NCBI GenBank assembly: GCA_021396245.1
Contig: WNYE01000057.1
Coordinates: 124,001 to 188,000, forward strand
Length of the DNA: 64,000 bases
Source: Sporothrix humicola
Taxonomy: Eukaryota > Ascomycota > Sordariomycetes > Ophiostomatales > Ophiostomataceae
Direction: 5' to 3'
Shown here: one piece after another, positions 21,382-34,069 of the stretch
Layout of the letters: every line of letters begins with the position of its first letter
Numbering within the stretch: the first letter of the stretch is position 1
Position numbers and translations under genes: made by a program
The notes under the pieces: model-generated
Database searches by the model: none
What the model was told of the DNA's origin: nothing
The model's input: only the letters and a program-made list of their open reading frames with translations

Positions 21382-23944
21382 CGGAGCTCCCAGAGGATTG
21401 ACTCCTGTGCACCATGATGTATTCAAGTACACAGTACGTACGACGCTCGACGTACAAACAAGACCTGTTGGCTGGGCTGTCCATTCAGACACGAACCAGG
21501 AACGCAATTGTTCAGCCACCGAAGAATTTTTCCATCCACACACGGCGTGCACCCTCCAAAAGATAAGTAAGTAATACAAGGTTGCAGATGTCGTTCCATA
21601 CCCCACACGAACACTTTGGTTCTCGCTTGAGGTCCGGACGGGAAAGAATGGGGATGGGACGCAAGTGCGTTCGTTGTTTCTTTGCCCTACTTTCGCTCAG
21701 TAATTTTTCTTCTTCTTTCTCATCTGGTCTGCGTCCGTTTGTGATAATAGCCAGCGTGCAGCCAGGTCTAATCAAGAGGCGGGGAAGCATGGCAAAGACG
21801 GGATACCGAAGACAGCTTACGTTAAGTATTGAACGCCATTTTGTGCTTCTTTGTTGATCTGCACCTGGATGCTACGGTGCTACGGTGCATGCTACGGATA
21901 TGCATCCTTCCCACCTTGCATCAGCATCCATTTCTCAATTTTTGAGGCCTTTTTTTCGTCGAATCTTGTCTCCGTCCCATCGCGTTTCTTTTTCACCCAT
22001 TGCATGTTGTCTTCTCGGTCTTTTAAGTCCTTCTGCGAGAAAAGAGCCCCTTCAGCCAGTGCGATCCCCAAAAGAGATAGCAAGGCAAATGGTGAGAAGG
22101 GGTGTGGCTTTGTTAAGAAGAGGAATCCGACGCAAGAAGCCCTCTCTTCCGGTTTGTTCCTTGTGTCATGCACGGAAGAGCAGCACTGGTTGCATGGTCT
22201 GGCGCGCTACTTTTTCCACTTTCACTTACACCACCGAGACCCCTCAACACTAACAAACAAGGCACTGAAGAGCAGGGTCTATTGATCTCCTGATGTCTTG
22301 TTGGCCTTGACTTTATTTTTGCTCTGGAAGTCTGATGCATTTTTTATGCTTTCATTTTCCTTTCATCAAGCTCAATCTACAATATAGATTACTGGCATTT
22401 GGCGAAATAATCAGGTTCTGGCAGAGCTGCTTCCTCTTGTCCACTCAATTTTATCTCTGCATGCAGCCCAGCACCTCTCGGTTTACCAAAAAGGGCAACC
22501 CTCCCCAAACAACCTGCAGCAATTTGCGTCCAGGCGTTGTATCTCAACAGCTCCAGGCACTGAATTGTGCAGGCCCATCACTTTTGTGTTCAGCGGAGTG
22601 CCATTTCCCCTCCATCCCCGGCACAGCTCGACCAGGCGAACCCCTGCTCCCTGCTGCAGGCCCCAACCAGCCACTCACAGACCGCAACTTACAAGCCTCC
22701 GACATGGTTGATGCAACCATTTCCGGGTCGGTTTTGCCTGAAAGAAATTTGCATATTCTGGTATTGCAAGCGAGGGGGAGAGAGAGGGATAGAGTCTGTC
22801 TCTTGTTGACCGCATCATAATCACGATGCAAGCTCCCGCCATTTAGTGGCTTGGTTGAGTGTCATCCTTTTCGCCGTTTTGCTGCAACGTGCTAAGAGCC
22901 AGTCTACACGGCCAATCCCGCACACGCGCGAGGCCGTATTTGAGCCATCCCGCCTGCAGAAATTGAAGCAAGTGGTCTGGCCCGGCCCAGACAACGCGCC
23001 TTGTTTACATGCTACTCTCCACAGATGCAGGGCAGAAGGCATACCGCTTTTTATGAGATGCATGCGGAGGAAGAAAAAGAATGGGATGAAGGGAAGGAAA
23101 AGGCACTTCCCGCGCTGACGATGAACAGACAAAAAAGGAAGCAAAGACCGCTGAACAATAAAAAAAGAGAGACAAACAGAAAGAAGGGCAAAAAGAAAAG
23201 CGGCCCGCTCTCGTTTTCGAACTTTGGGCGGGGTTCACTGCCGCGTATCGTCACTTTGACAGCCGCTTCTCGCAACATTGACTGCGACTTTGACAGCAGC
23301 GTGGATGCTTTGCTTTTTCGACCTCGCAACGTCCGCGCACATGGACGACTCAAGCCTGGCCGAATATCCAGCTTGGCGCTTCGGGATTCGCTGTCTCCCT
23401 TTTGCGATTTTATTATGTTCATTCCTCCTTTCCTTTGGCCTGCCACGCACGCTTTCCCTTTTCTTCTTCCTTTGCATTTGCCATTGCTTCTGCATACACA
23501 GTATGCATCTGCGCACGCACCAACTCTCTGAGCCGGCTTGCGTGCTGATCTGATTAACAAAGATTTCACACCAAACGAGTCCAATGCATGTTTCATTTCA
23601 ATTCCATCACATAGAGGAGTTGTCAAAGTCCCGGAAAAACCAAAGGACCCAAGCAGCGACCAAACAACAAAATACACAATCGTGGAGCATAACCAAGCAC
23701 CGTAACACACAAGTTACATGCGACGTGCATCCCTCACGTTACCCTTGTCCTGTTGTTTCTGGTTGCTTGTTTCTGATCTTTGGTCTCTGGTTTCTGGTGT
23801 CTGGCTTGGGCTATGATCGCTGCGTCATTTGGGCCGAATGATTCACTATTGTTGGCATGGGGTGTGCATCAATTTGCAACACATTTTGTGGCCTCAAAGC
23901 ATCGTGTCTTGTCTTTTCCTTCCGGTCTTGCACTGTTCTGCAGC

Positions 23945-23987
23945 TGTACTCTTGTACTTTGTACTTTGTACTCCGTGCAACACGGAG
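23945..23987. repeat. TGTACTT short repeats abutting a CTCCGTG inverted repeat
   Basis: Four TGTACT units (three in near-perfect 7-bp register) run directly into CTCCGTG-CAA-CACGGAG (23971-23987), a perfect 7-bp inverted repeat with a 3-base spacer. The CTCCGT core resembles the complement of the TACGGAGTA motif. Confidence 0.6.
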
Positions 23988-26393
23988 CTTTTATCCTGCT
24001 TTCAAAGTCTCAAAAACGCATGCTTTGCATGCTGTGTGACGACAACCAAGACACCCATATTCCCAAACCACAACGGCTAGAGCACAAAGTGCCAACAGAA
24101 AAGCAGAAACGCAGAGTGGGAAAAAAAAACAGAAGAAAAAATAGAAAAGCACACCGAAGGATCAGGTGCCCTCTGCGATTGTGTTGTTCTGCGAAAAGAA
24201 CCGACGTGCAGCACACCCACCTCTCTCCTTCTTGCTCGCGTCCAGGTCGTTCGTTTTTGCCATTCTGACTGACCGCTTTGCCTGACAACCGTCAAAGTGC
24301 GCTTTCCTGTGAGAGGAGAGGGCCTACGCGACACACGACACCTCGACACCACGGCTTACAAGCAAACAAGCTCCTAACCTTTTGTCCCGCCCGAACACCG
24401 AACTTTGTCCACATGCAGTACCCGGACAGGGCACATTTTGTCCATCTGCTTTTCATTCTTCCAAAAGACTTGGTGACGGCCATCACACATGTCCGCTGCC
24501 GCGGTTTCGTTCCGTCGTGTACCGTTTCTCGTTTTCTCGCAGTATTTTGTGTATCTTACAGGTATGTCGTGCCTCTTTGCCTTTGCTGGTTTATTGTCTC
24601 TTGTCTTTAATTCTGGGAGCTCCTCTCGTTCTGACCATGTCTTGGGGCTGCAGAGTGACCCCCGCGCTACGGGCACAAGGTTGGCGTCGATGCTGGTTTG
24701 TGGGTACGTAAGAGCCTTACTGTTTTCGAACCTTTTCTGAACTGTATCTCCTTTTTTCGCCGCCCCGTCCCTCCCCAGAATCTCGATGGCAAGCACCTCA
24801 GGCACCTCCTCATGTCTTGTACCTGTGTTCCGTTCCCATTTCCGCCTTTTTCTTTTTCCTTTCCTCTCGTTCTTTCTTCGATGTTCCTTCAAGTCCTTGC
24901 CCTTTTACTGGCCCCGGACCCTCTTCCTTCTCCCCAACTTTTGATTTAGCGTGCAATGCCTGCAGGAAGAAAGTAAGCAAGGGACACAGTGCCACAATCC
25001 CACTCACTGACGCACCGGTGATGAAAATAGGAAAGAAGACATGACAGGAGAAAACGAGGCGCTGGGCGAGCACGTCCTTCTCCATTGGCTTTTGCAAGGA
25101 TGATTGCTCAATTCCCTCGCAATCCTTGTCTGATCCAGGATTCCTGGGAGTTTCTTGGAGCAAGGTCTTGTGCTGAGTTTCTTTATTCGGACAAGCCTCA
25201 ATATGAAGCAGTGAGCCTGGTTCCCTGTCCTCCTAGTCTTGCAGACCCCGATTCGAGGTGCAGCTGAGAGCCTCTCGACATCCGCCATCCAGAGCCATTG
25301 GTGCGAATACTTTAGAGCTTGGTGTTGATCATAGACAGCGAGGTAGGCTTGCCCAAAAAAGGACGAAGAAAAAAGCCTGGCTGTACCGATCGGCTCGCAC
25401 CTTGGTGCGAGGAAAAACGAGGCAAAGCCACTTGCCATGTCCACTCATCATGAAATGAATAGGACGAAAATGCCAAAGAAAGCGAGAGACAGCCTCGACG
25501 ACCCAAGCCAAGAAAGAAGCAAGTACAGCACCCCTGTCAAACCCTCCACGCCCCCGCTTCAGCAGCTTGAGCACGTCCCCTCTGCGTGTCTGGAGATTTA
25601 CGTCGTACTGAGTGCAGACTGGACAGAGGTTTTATGGAGAAGAGCTGAAAGGCACCGCGAAAAAGAAAAGAAAAGAAAAGCAAGCACAAGTTGCGAGAAG
25701 ATGTGACAAGCAGACAGGGCGGGCATGAACCTGAACACACTCAAGACCTCAAAGTGTTTCCAGTTATGTCCGATGGGGCTCGAGGGCTCAGAAGAACAGC
25801 AACCTGGAGGCCAGACAACGGAGCATGTTTGCAAGACCCCCGATGATCGACACTACGGGCATTGTGCATCTCGAAAGACTCGAGTGCCTCAAAGGACCTT
25901 ATCATGCTTGAGAGCTCGAGTGCCGGGTTCATGCTGTACTCGAGCGAGTCAAGCTCGTCAAGGTTCTCCGTGTGCGGTTACAGTGTCCATGATCAACATC
26001 GGCATTTCGTTGTTGCATCTCCAGAAAAAGAACAGACAAATATGAGCATCGATCGAAGAGATAAACAAGGCTCCAACAGAACTGGAGCCACCGAAACGCT
26101 GTGCCCTTATGGAGTACAATGGTACAGTGTTCTTTGGCTTCGACTAAAGTCTGGAAACCTCCGATTTGCCCACCCGAAGCCGAAGACAAGTCCGTCCACC
26201 TTGACCTTGCCCATGACTTGCCCCTGCATTGATCTGATTGGGCTTTTAGCTCCATTGATTGCCCTGGTCTTGTCTTGAACATCTCGGAACAAGCGTCACG
26301 TTTGCGTGCACACGTCTGTGTCCTCGAATGCGAATACGCAAAGGTGTGGATGGGATACCCAGACTCGCCAGACACCAGAAAAGCCTGAATGTT

Positions 26394-26402
26394 TACGGAG
26401 TA
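26394..26402 (+). repeat. TACGGAGTA motif copy 5
   Basis: Exact copy in the gene desert, in the context TTTACGGAGTAAT. Confidence 0.8.
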
Positions 26403-29400
26403 ATACATGTTTGAGCACCTCGATGATGAGGTCTGATGAGGCTTGTCTCGGTTGGAGACTTGTTCCCTTTTCAACCTTCAGCTCTCCTTGGTTTCCCTCT
26501 GGCTATTCTCTAGCCCTCTCATCGAATCCTTCGCTCGAATGTCTCGGCGAGCCGACGGCTATCGGAGTGGTACGCAAGGTCAACAAAAAAGCACTACTGT
26601 GTACAAGCACACGCAGTATGGAGACGGGCTCGGAATTCGAAAAAGAAAGCACATTGGGGTATCGCTGCTTGAGCTGTCACACATCCAAGTCCATCCCACA
26701 TATCTCTCCATAAATCACATCACATCACATCCCACATCAAAGAACAAAGACCAGGACCAGGACCAGCATGTGTCTGTTGGCGCTGCGGACACCCTCACCG
26801 ACGGCATATCACGGCCTGACCAGTCGCTTGGGCCAGGAGAACAAAACATCAACAATGGAGCGCCTCTCCTTTTTGGGAAGGCGATCAAGACGATGTGAAG
26901 GATTCACTTTCTTTCTTTTCTACTTTATTTTTCTTTCACTCTTCCTTTCCTTTTCTTTCCTGCTCCGTACCGGCTCCGTGCAACGCAAGTGCGCACATCC
27001 GAACCAGACGTCAGCCTCAAGATAGCATGCATACTTTCTTTTTGCAGACATCTTTTGGGAGATGTTTCTTTTATGAGGTTCTCGTATATGTTACTTTGCG
27101 GAGCAAGGTCCCCGATGGAAACAACAAATGAGGAAAGTCCTTGCTCGTTTTCAAAACTCAGCTCATTCGCTTATTCCGTTTCGCATTACATCACCCTGTC
27201 TCGTTTTGAGACTATCTTTGTCCTTCTTTGTGTCCGCGTATATCTTGTTTATTCCAAGTTTTTTTTTTCTTTTTTTTTCATTGTTTCCCTCGTGATCTGT
27301 TTACTTTTTCTTTCTCGCTAAACCGCCTTCACCGACAATTCGTCTTTTGCTGGCTCTCACCGTTTATGACAGACGATGACGACACTGACGACAATGGGGA
27401 GTTTTGTTTTGCCGAGAATAGGTACCGGCATCACGACGGACGAAAATAACAAAAGCAAATTATAATAACGACGAGAAATCAACCGAAAAAGAAGCCCAAG
27501 AGCAGGGCGAAGCAGAAATGAGAAAGGTGGTGTGAACGAATGAGAGCTTGTACTGAACAGAAACAAGCCGGAAAAAAAAAGCAGAAGCCTGCCTGACACT
27601 AGCAAGGGTCACCTGATCATCTGACCCCCTCGGCGGCCCTCCGATGATTTCCACGATTACCCAAAAAGCCATCGATGATGGACGATGAGATCTCTCTCAG
27701 CTGCACGATGTACCCGTGGGGCATGTCTCCATTTTGGATATCTTGGGTATCTTGGGTCTCCATCTTGGGTTCCATAGTCTTCTATCCAGGACCTTGTTTT
27801 GCGGACCCCAAATGATTTCTCGGGATGCCGTTGAGGGTCATCAAAGGTCATTCGAGGCTTTGTTGACAACCCTCAAGAGCTTCAAAAGGCATTTCATTCG
27901 ACGATGTTGTCCCATTTCCCATCTGGCGGTGACCTAGCCTCATTGTTAGTTGGTCGTTAGCCATGTTAGCCATTCCCGCCATTGTTTAGTTTGTGTTGGT
28001 CCGGTTGACTTGTGCCTTTTGTCGAATACTAATGGCTAGTCCCAGTGGCGGCCATTGTTAGTTCCCGTTGGATTGTCGTCTATTTTCGGGGCGTCTGACG
28101 ACTAATACGATGCGGTGTATGTCGTTGGACAAGGAATGCCCGAGTTGCTTTTCACCTGGCGGGCATCTTTCAAGAGCATCCTTTGACGGATTGTTCTTGC
28201 GTCTGATACGCCGGCGGCCTTGTTTACTCGTTTCTTGATGTCTCCCATGACATGCCGATTTGGCGATTTGGCGATTCCGGGCACAGCGAACTTCCGAGTT
28301 GAACCCAATCCAGTCTCATCTCCTCATCTCCTCATGTCCCATCTCCCGTCGCCCCATCTCCGTATTGGGATTTGGATTGTCACACGTCTTGACCCCATCG
28401 ACACTAGCTTGACAGCCCAGCACCCTCTTGTTATGCAGCTTGTCTTGTTTGTCCTGTTTGTCGTCTTGGGGCTGTCCAAACAGATTTCTGCCCAGCCGAG
28501 CCAGTCTTTTGAGCAACACATCTTTTCCTTTTGGGTTTCTTGGAACTACTTTAGCCTTGAAGAAATTCCAGCAAAAGGGAGTAATTGGCCCTCGACGCAA
28601 GGGGTTTAGAGACGGGACCGACAAAGACAACTCTCGTATGGAGTTTCTTCGTTTCTTCTGCCCCCCAAATTGCCTGCCGCCTTGCCGCTCCAGACCCAGC
28701 TGGACCTGACCCCCCTGCTCAGAGTTCACTAAAAAGTAAAGCTTGGGGCGATCATCTCTCTTGCTCGGTTGCTAGTGCAAATCCTTCACAGCTCTCTTTC
28801 TGCCAGTTGGTCTCTCTCTCTCTCTCTGGTCTCTGCCTCTCATCGGCCACTCCATCGACTTTGAGGCGCTCGGCGGACGTCCCTTGCTTCTGTGGGATTT
28901 TGGGCCCTGTTCCAAACTCAAATACCCGGGATCTTGATGTGAAAAGGGGGAAGGGATTTTGATGATGCGCAGGTCGAGGCCGGGGGGCAAGGGCAACTCC
29001 GACAAGAAGAAGTACTTTGCAGAGAGCGAGACAAGAGACAAGAGACCAAAAGACAAGAATAGCAACCATCACGAATAGTGGGACACGCAGGCACAGAGAC
29101 GCACGGAAACACACAGACAGTGCACTAGGCCGAGAGTTACCAAGAAGAGCGAAGAAGGCAGCCCGAAAAAGCCTGTGATGGAGCATGGCAAAGGTCTCTA
29201 AGCCAAACAGGAAAACGACCGTCGATGGTGCCTGAAATGAGTCCGAGGAGGCCAAAAAACTGGTGCTAGAGGGCGCCCAAAGACGCCCAAAGGAAGACAG
29301 GAGCGACAGATAGCGACGAAATCGGGAGTATCGTGAAAGCCATTGCCTATCTGCGGGCGATTCCTCCAGCCACCAAAAGGGTCCATTCAAAGGTCCAGAC

Positions 29401-29551
29401 CCGCCGACCGCGCCTTGACGGACGGGAGAAAAAGTCAGGGCAAGACATAATATGGAATAAGTGGCATGATGGGGCGTTCCTGTCAACGTCTGTCCCTCTT
29501 GTCCCTATCTGGTATTTGGATTTCTTTTGTTGACCAACCGACGGTGTGGGG

Positions 29552-29577
29552 AAAAAAAAAAAAAAAAAAAAAAAAAA
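29552..29577 (+). repeat. A26 homopolymer
   Basis: An uninterrupted run of 26 adenines. No target-site duplication or retroelement body was recognised beside it, so it is probably simple sequence. Confidence 0.75.
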
Positions 29578-30746
29578 GACTGCACTGACAACGTGTTGGT
29601 TCACTCGGAAAATATACGGAGCAACGGGGGGATAAAAGCTCAACAGGAAACGTGGTCGCCGAGGGACTTTTTGGTTGTGAATTCGCCGAAGACAAAGCAC
29701 GAAGAGAGACGGCGGCTGAGACATTATGACAAAAGAAGAAACGGCAGACAATAGATGATGGATGATAGATAATGAAGGGGTCTGCGAGGCAAGGGCTGAG
29801 TGCTGAATGGTATGCCTGACCGCCAAATCTCGATCATTGTTGGCTGTTGACTGTTGCATGTTGCATATTCTCTTGTTCTGTTGGTCTGTTCTGCTGGTCC
29901 TGCTGGTCATGTTGTTGTCTTGTTTCATGCGCTGTTGAATCATCATTGCATTCCAGGGCGGTGGCTGTCTTTTCTTTTGCAAGCTTTCTTTTTGGGGAGT
30001 TTTTTTTTTATAACTTTCTTCTTTTCAACTCCATATCCCGTTGCCGATACGAAATGAAAGGGGCATCAGTGGATGGGGTGGTGAAGAGCTCAAGAGGCTG
30101 AAAAGGCGTGCTGAGGGTGTGCAAGTAGAGGGCTGAAAGACGACTGGGATGGATGGAAAGGCTGGGGAACTGGCCACTCATCGTGATCAGCTCGTATATC
30201 CTCAAAATCCTATCAAGACAGACGCAAGGTCTGAGTAACGGGCATGCACCAATAATGCACAATGATGCACATTGATGCACATCAAAATGTGGGATGGTGT
30301 GTGTCTCGCCGTTGTTGCCCTGTTGATATTCCAAATCGGGATGCACTTTGCAAACCAAGAAGCTGAATATACTTGTATTTGTACAAATGCAAAAGTCAAA
30401 AATGCTGTCTATGAGGCTGGCCATATGCAAAGAACGCCCTCGTTCTCGACCTGCTTCCGTGTGCACCTCCAAAACCCAGAAACCAATAAATGTGAGACAT
30501 GCATTCAGCCCTCGCAGGCCAAACCAAACCCCTATTCCGTTTTCCAATCCATCCCAGAGACAAATGAAAGGACATAGGGAAGAAAACAAAGAGAAGAAAA
30601 GAAAAGACGTGAACGAAAGAATATGTACGGTGTAGATCAGGTAGTAGATAGAAAAGGAAATGAGAAAAAAGACAGAAAAAAGATAGAAACAAAAAAAGAG
30701 AACCGGAAAAAAAAGTAACAGGAAATATGCCGTCAAGGCTGTGACA

Positions 30747-32789
30747 TCACTTGTCGTCTTCACTCCCCGGCTCCGGCTGGTCTCGCGGCGGCCGCTCGTG
30801 CGGACTCCAGCCCCGGAACTTGATCTCGGTCTTGTTGCCGCTGCCTTTGCTGGACGACGACGCGCCGCCCGTCGAGATCTCGTACCGACCGCCCAGCACC
30901 AGGTCCTTGGCCACCAGCTCGCGTGTACGGCCGAGACTCTCAATGTCAGCAATCCGCTGCACTGTCGCGTCCAGGTGTTCGCGGAACCCGGGCGCACCAC
31001 AGATCTGCCGAAGCGCCTCCTGCATTGGCACGGATGACGCCCGCACCTGTGCGTTGCTCGCAATAGTAAACAGGTTGCGCCGGTCCATCTCGCGGATAAA
31101 GTCGGCGCGCGTCATAACCTGCTGTGCCTCGTGCAGCGCCACCGACGGCAGCTGCGTGCGCTCTTCGGTCGTGAGAGCCGTTAGCGCACCGTGGCCTGAG
31201 TTGCCCGAAGCGGCCACAGCAGCTGCCACGGCGGTGCCCGACGATGGGTCCTCCTCCTCGCCGTCACTCACAAACGTCCCGGCCTCCTTGGCGTTGACCT
31301 CGGCCTCCTTGTCGACCAGTGCCTGAGCTAGCACCATTGCAGCGGCAGCCCACTTCTGCTGGTCCATCACGTCGTCGTCCATGTCCGCACCGAGCACCCA
31401 GCACTGGTTGAGGAACCACGTCTTTTCGGCTTCGGTGATCTTCTTGCACGTCGCCAGCATGTCGTTGCTGCGTGCGACCCGGTTCAAAAACGTTAACCGT
31501 CCGCCCACGTGGTCGTAGACCTCGGATGCCGTTGCGTTGCTGACCCGCTCGCCAAAGTACCGCCACCGGAACCGCTGCAGCGTCACCATGGCTGGATGCC
31601 GTGCCAGGTCCTGGATGCTGTGCACCTCCATCCGTGCCGCCAGCTGCTTGAGCCGCTCGTACACCCAGTAGTCGTCACTGTTGAACACCATTGTCACCAG
31701 GCCGGCTGCGGCCCATTGTTCGGCGCGTTGTTGCAGAAGCTCGATGAGATCGCGTCCGTCGTCATCATCCCTAATCAAATGCATCTGGTTGACAATCACT
31801 ACGAGCGGGCGGTGCCGGTTGCCGCGCTGTGTCTTGTTGCGCCGCCGAAGCGCCACCTTTTCCAGCTTGTTAAGCGCCCGCTCAATATCGAGGAGCGCCG
31901 TGCTCTCGCGGGGTCCCCGCTCGCTGAAGTAACCGCCAATGTAGTCTTCGTTGAACTCGTAGTTGAGGGCTTTGCCGAGCCGGATCCGGAAGATTTCGAG
32001 GTCCGCGTGCGCGTCAAACATGGCCACGCCCTCGGCGTCGTTTTGCGCCATTGCCTCCAGCTGCATGCTGCTCTTGCCCGTGCCCTTCTCGCCAATGAAC
32101 AAGTGGTAGTGACCGACCTCGCGGCCGCCCACAATGTCGTTGACCTTCTTCTGCTCGGGCCGCTCAATCCAGTAGTTGCCCCGGCCGTCATCGCCATCGC
32201 CTTCGTCGCCTTCGACACCCTCAGTCGTTTCTTCCTCTGCGGGGACAATGGTCGGAGGCCCGCGTGCCAGGTGCTGCGGCACCCCGCGACCCATTGCCGC
32301 CAGCTCCAGCACAGGATCGCCCGGCTCAAACGCCAAGACCATCTTGCGCACCACGAGGTGCTTGTAGTAGCGGTGATAGCCGTAGCCAGCCGCACCAAAG
32401 CCCAGGGCGAGCATCAAGATGGACGCCAGCGACGTTGCTGCCGACTCGAGCATCTTGGCCCCGAGGGAGGGGTCGCTGTTGCCGTTATTGGCTCCTCCAT
32501 TGCCGGATCCTGACGTGCTCTGTTGCTGACTCTTGGCGTCGGATTGGCGGTCGCTTTCTGGTGGAGGCGGTGGGGCCGAAGAGTAGAATCGTCGTAACCG
32601 GTGCGGTGACCTCCGGAGCCGCACGTCGTGCAGGATGCACGCGTCTGAGGCGACTACTAACGGGGCTCTGCGTGCCGTGCTCGCTGCCCGGCGGCCGCAG
32701 TCTGTTCTTCCGAAGCCCAGGGCAACGTGTCGCGTCGCCAAGGCCGGCCGAGCCTGTGCCGGCAACGCCTTGAAAAGCGGAGCTCGCAT
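30747..32789 (-). CDS. Mitochondrial membrane-anchored AAA/ATPase_2-like P-loop protein
   Basis: 680 aa, one exon, from ATG 32789 (MRAPLFKALPAQARP). The N-terminus is rich in Arg and Ala without acidic residues and ends near RRFYSSAPPPPP, which looks like a mitochondrial presequence. A membrane helix (LASILMLALGFGAAGYGYH) lies at about residues 117-137. The Walker A is FIGEKGTGKSSM (about 227-238). The position of Walker B reads PLVVIVNQMHLI, with Asn-Gln where Asp and Asp/Glu are usual. A sensor-like VTMVFNSDDYWVYERL follows, then an all-helical region typical of Orc1/ATPase_2-like NTPases. I believe related single-copy fungal proteins share the Asn, but have not checked. The precise role, perhaps mitochondrial protein or DNA handling, is unknown. 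Confidence 0.8.
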   Translation of the reverse strand: MRAPLFKALPAQARPALATRHVALGFGRTDCGRRAASTARRAPLVVASDACILHDVRLRRSPHRLRRFYSSAPPPPPESDRQSDAKSQQQSTSGSGNGGANNGNSDPSLGAKMLESAATSLASILMLALGFGAAGYGYHRYYKHLVVRKMVLAFEPGDPVLELAAMGRGVPQHLARGPPTIVPAEEETTEGVEGDEGDGDDGRGNYWIERPEQKKVNDIVGGREVGHYHLFIGEKGTGKSSMQLEAMAQNDAEGVAMFDAHADLEIFRIRLGKALNYEFNEDYIGGYFSERGPRESTALLDIERALNKLEKVALRRRNKTQRGNRHRPLVVIVNQMHLIRDDDDGRDLIELLQQRAEQWAAAGLVTMVFNSDDYWVYERLKQLAARMEVHSIQDLARHPAMVTLQRFRWRYFGERVSNATASEVYDHVGGRLTFLNRVARSNDMLATCKKITEAEKTWFLNQCWVLGADMDDDVMDQQKWAAAAMVLAQALVDKEAEVNAKEAGTFVSDGEEEDPSSGTAVAAAVAASGNSGHGALTALTTEERTQLPSVALHEAQQVMTRADFIREMDRRNLFTIASNAQVRASSVPMQEALRQICGAPGFREHLDATVQRIADIESLGRTRELVAKDLVLGGRYEISTGGASSSSKGSGNKTEIKFRGWSPHERPPRDQPEPGSEDDK

Positions 32790-34069
32790 GGTCGAAGGAG
32801 CTGGCCGGAGAGGTGTGAGAAGCTTGTCGGAAGCTCGATATACCGTCAATTGGCCTCCCAGAGCCTTCTGTTGTCGTCTATCGTCGTCTATTGTCTTTCT
32901 TTGCCGCGTGTCGTGACGCTCAGCTACAACGATGCCATGCTCTTAAAGCGGGGCGCGCGTCTGCAGCTCGAAATACGAAATGCGACAGAAACACAAAAAC
33001 ACAAATGACGGGAGGATGGAAAGATAGAGGGGAAGGATGCAGAAAAGGAACGATTGCCGGGACGGGAGAAGAATAAATGGAACAAGAGAACAAAAGAAGA
33101 CGAGGACAAAAAGGGCCAAGAGTTTGCCAGAAATTGAGAAATTAGACGTGTGGAAAAAGGAGAAAGGGCCCCTTTGGCTGCCTCAATTTTGGGAAGGCAC
33201 GTTCCTTGTCCTTGTCATACAAACAAATAGACCAAAATGCCCAAAACGACCGAAATGGAGACAACGAGACAGAAAAGGAGACGGAAAGCTGTGCCAAGGC
33301 CGCTCTAAACAGGAAAGAAGCTGAAAATGCTGCAAATTCGCAGAAGCTGTTGTGCTGGCAAGCGCAAACCTCTGAAAAAGACGCGAATGGCAGGCACAGT
33401 TTTGCGCCCGGGTGGGCCTTCAGGAGTTACCCACACGTGACGTAGTCACCCAAATTTCGGGTACCTTTTGGCTGTGTTTGGCCTACTTTTAGTACAACAC
33501 TGTCAATTTTACAACATACAAGTACGTTTGTTCAAACGCCTAGACCACCTTCCAGGCCTTGGCAGGTACAAATTGCCAGCCAAAATTACAGTGGACCGGT
33601 AGCTAGAGCTCGACAGCTTTGCCAGCTGTTGGCACCTGTAGCCCCTGCAACCTCACTTACACGGTCGTTCCTTCCGTTCTTGACGACGACGACACCGGCC
33701 ATCATGAATCCAAAATTTCACCTTGAGCCCGAGACGTTCCTTCCAAATCTGGCAGTTGCCCATTTTCGACAGCGAGCCGGACCTTCCTTTCCACCAGAAT
33801 GCCCCTCTATTACCCCTCCTCTCACGTCGCCTCGCTCTTTCCTCGTTGCCCCAGCATCTCTTTCCCTCGAAATGTCGTCAGAATTATCACGACATTTATT
33901 TTTGATGCAAACTATAACCTCACACCTCTACGACCCTTGTTTGATTTCTTTTTCTATTATCGCTCACCTGAACATCTAATTTTCTCCTTCTGTGGTGCAA
34001 CCTCGACCTCACCAACATACGCTCTCGAAAGGCCTATATCAGCCCGCTGTAGCAAGGCTGTCTGACAAA
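32790..34069. promoter_or_regulatory. Divergent intergenic region, ATPase gene / disordered-protein gene
   Basis: 1.3 kb between two divergent starts. A-rich 32990-33350, then a pyrimidine-rich leader (33620-34069) before the next gene. No coding potential or recognisable element was seen. Confidence 0.5.

Larger units (their letters stand above)
17641..30746. other. Gene desert upstream of the Zn2Cys6 regulator
   Basis: About 13 kb with no gene that I can support on either strand. Frames up to 244 codons occur, but they overlap on opposite strands, lack domains, and have no fungal codon bias or plausible splice partners. GC content is lower than in flanking genes. The region holds four TACGGAGTA copies, short tandem stretches (three ATCTTGGGT copies at 27740-27770; TGTACTT copies at 23945-23973), CT-rich and T-rich tracts, and an A26 run. 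It contains no transposase, reverse transcriptase, tRNA or obvious terminal repeats. Its last part (about 30100-30740) is probably the 3' flank of the ATPase gene. Confidence 0.55.

Noticed and set aside
23051..23710. 219-codon minus frame with hydrophobic end
   Set aside because: The hydrophobic end is the complement of an A-rich tract; no family match.
25775..25960. Cluster of CTCGAG sites and two CTCGAGTGCC copies
   Set aside because: Short palindromes in simple sequence; too weak to call a regulatory array.
28752..29486. 244-codon minus frame in the desert
   Set aside because: The longest frame in the region, but no domain, no splice partners and atypical codon use.
29552..29577. Poly-A tail of a retroposed sequence
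   Set aside because: No recognisable body upstream or target-site duplication; simple homopolymer is enough.
32790..32849. ATPase protein extended to 32849
   Set aside because: The extension starts at TTG; the first ATG is 32789 and gives a good mitochondrial presequence.
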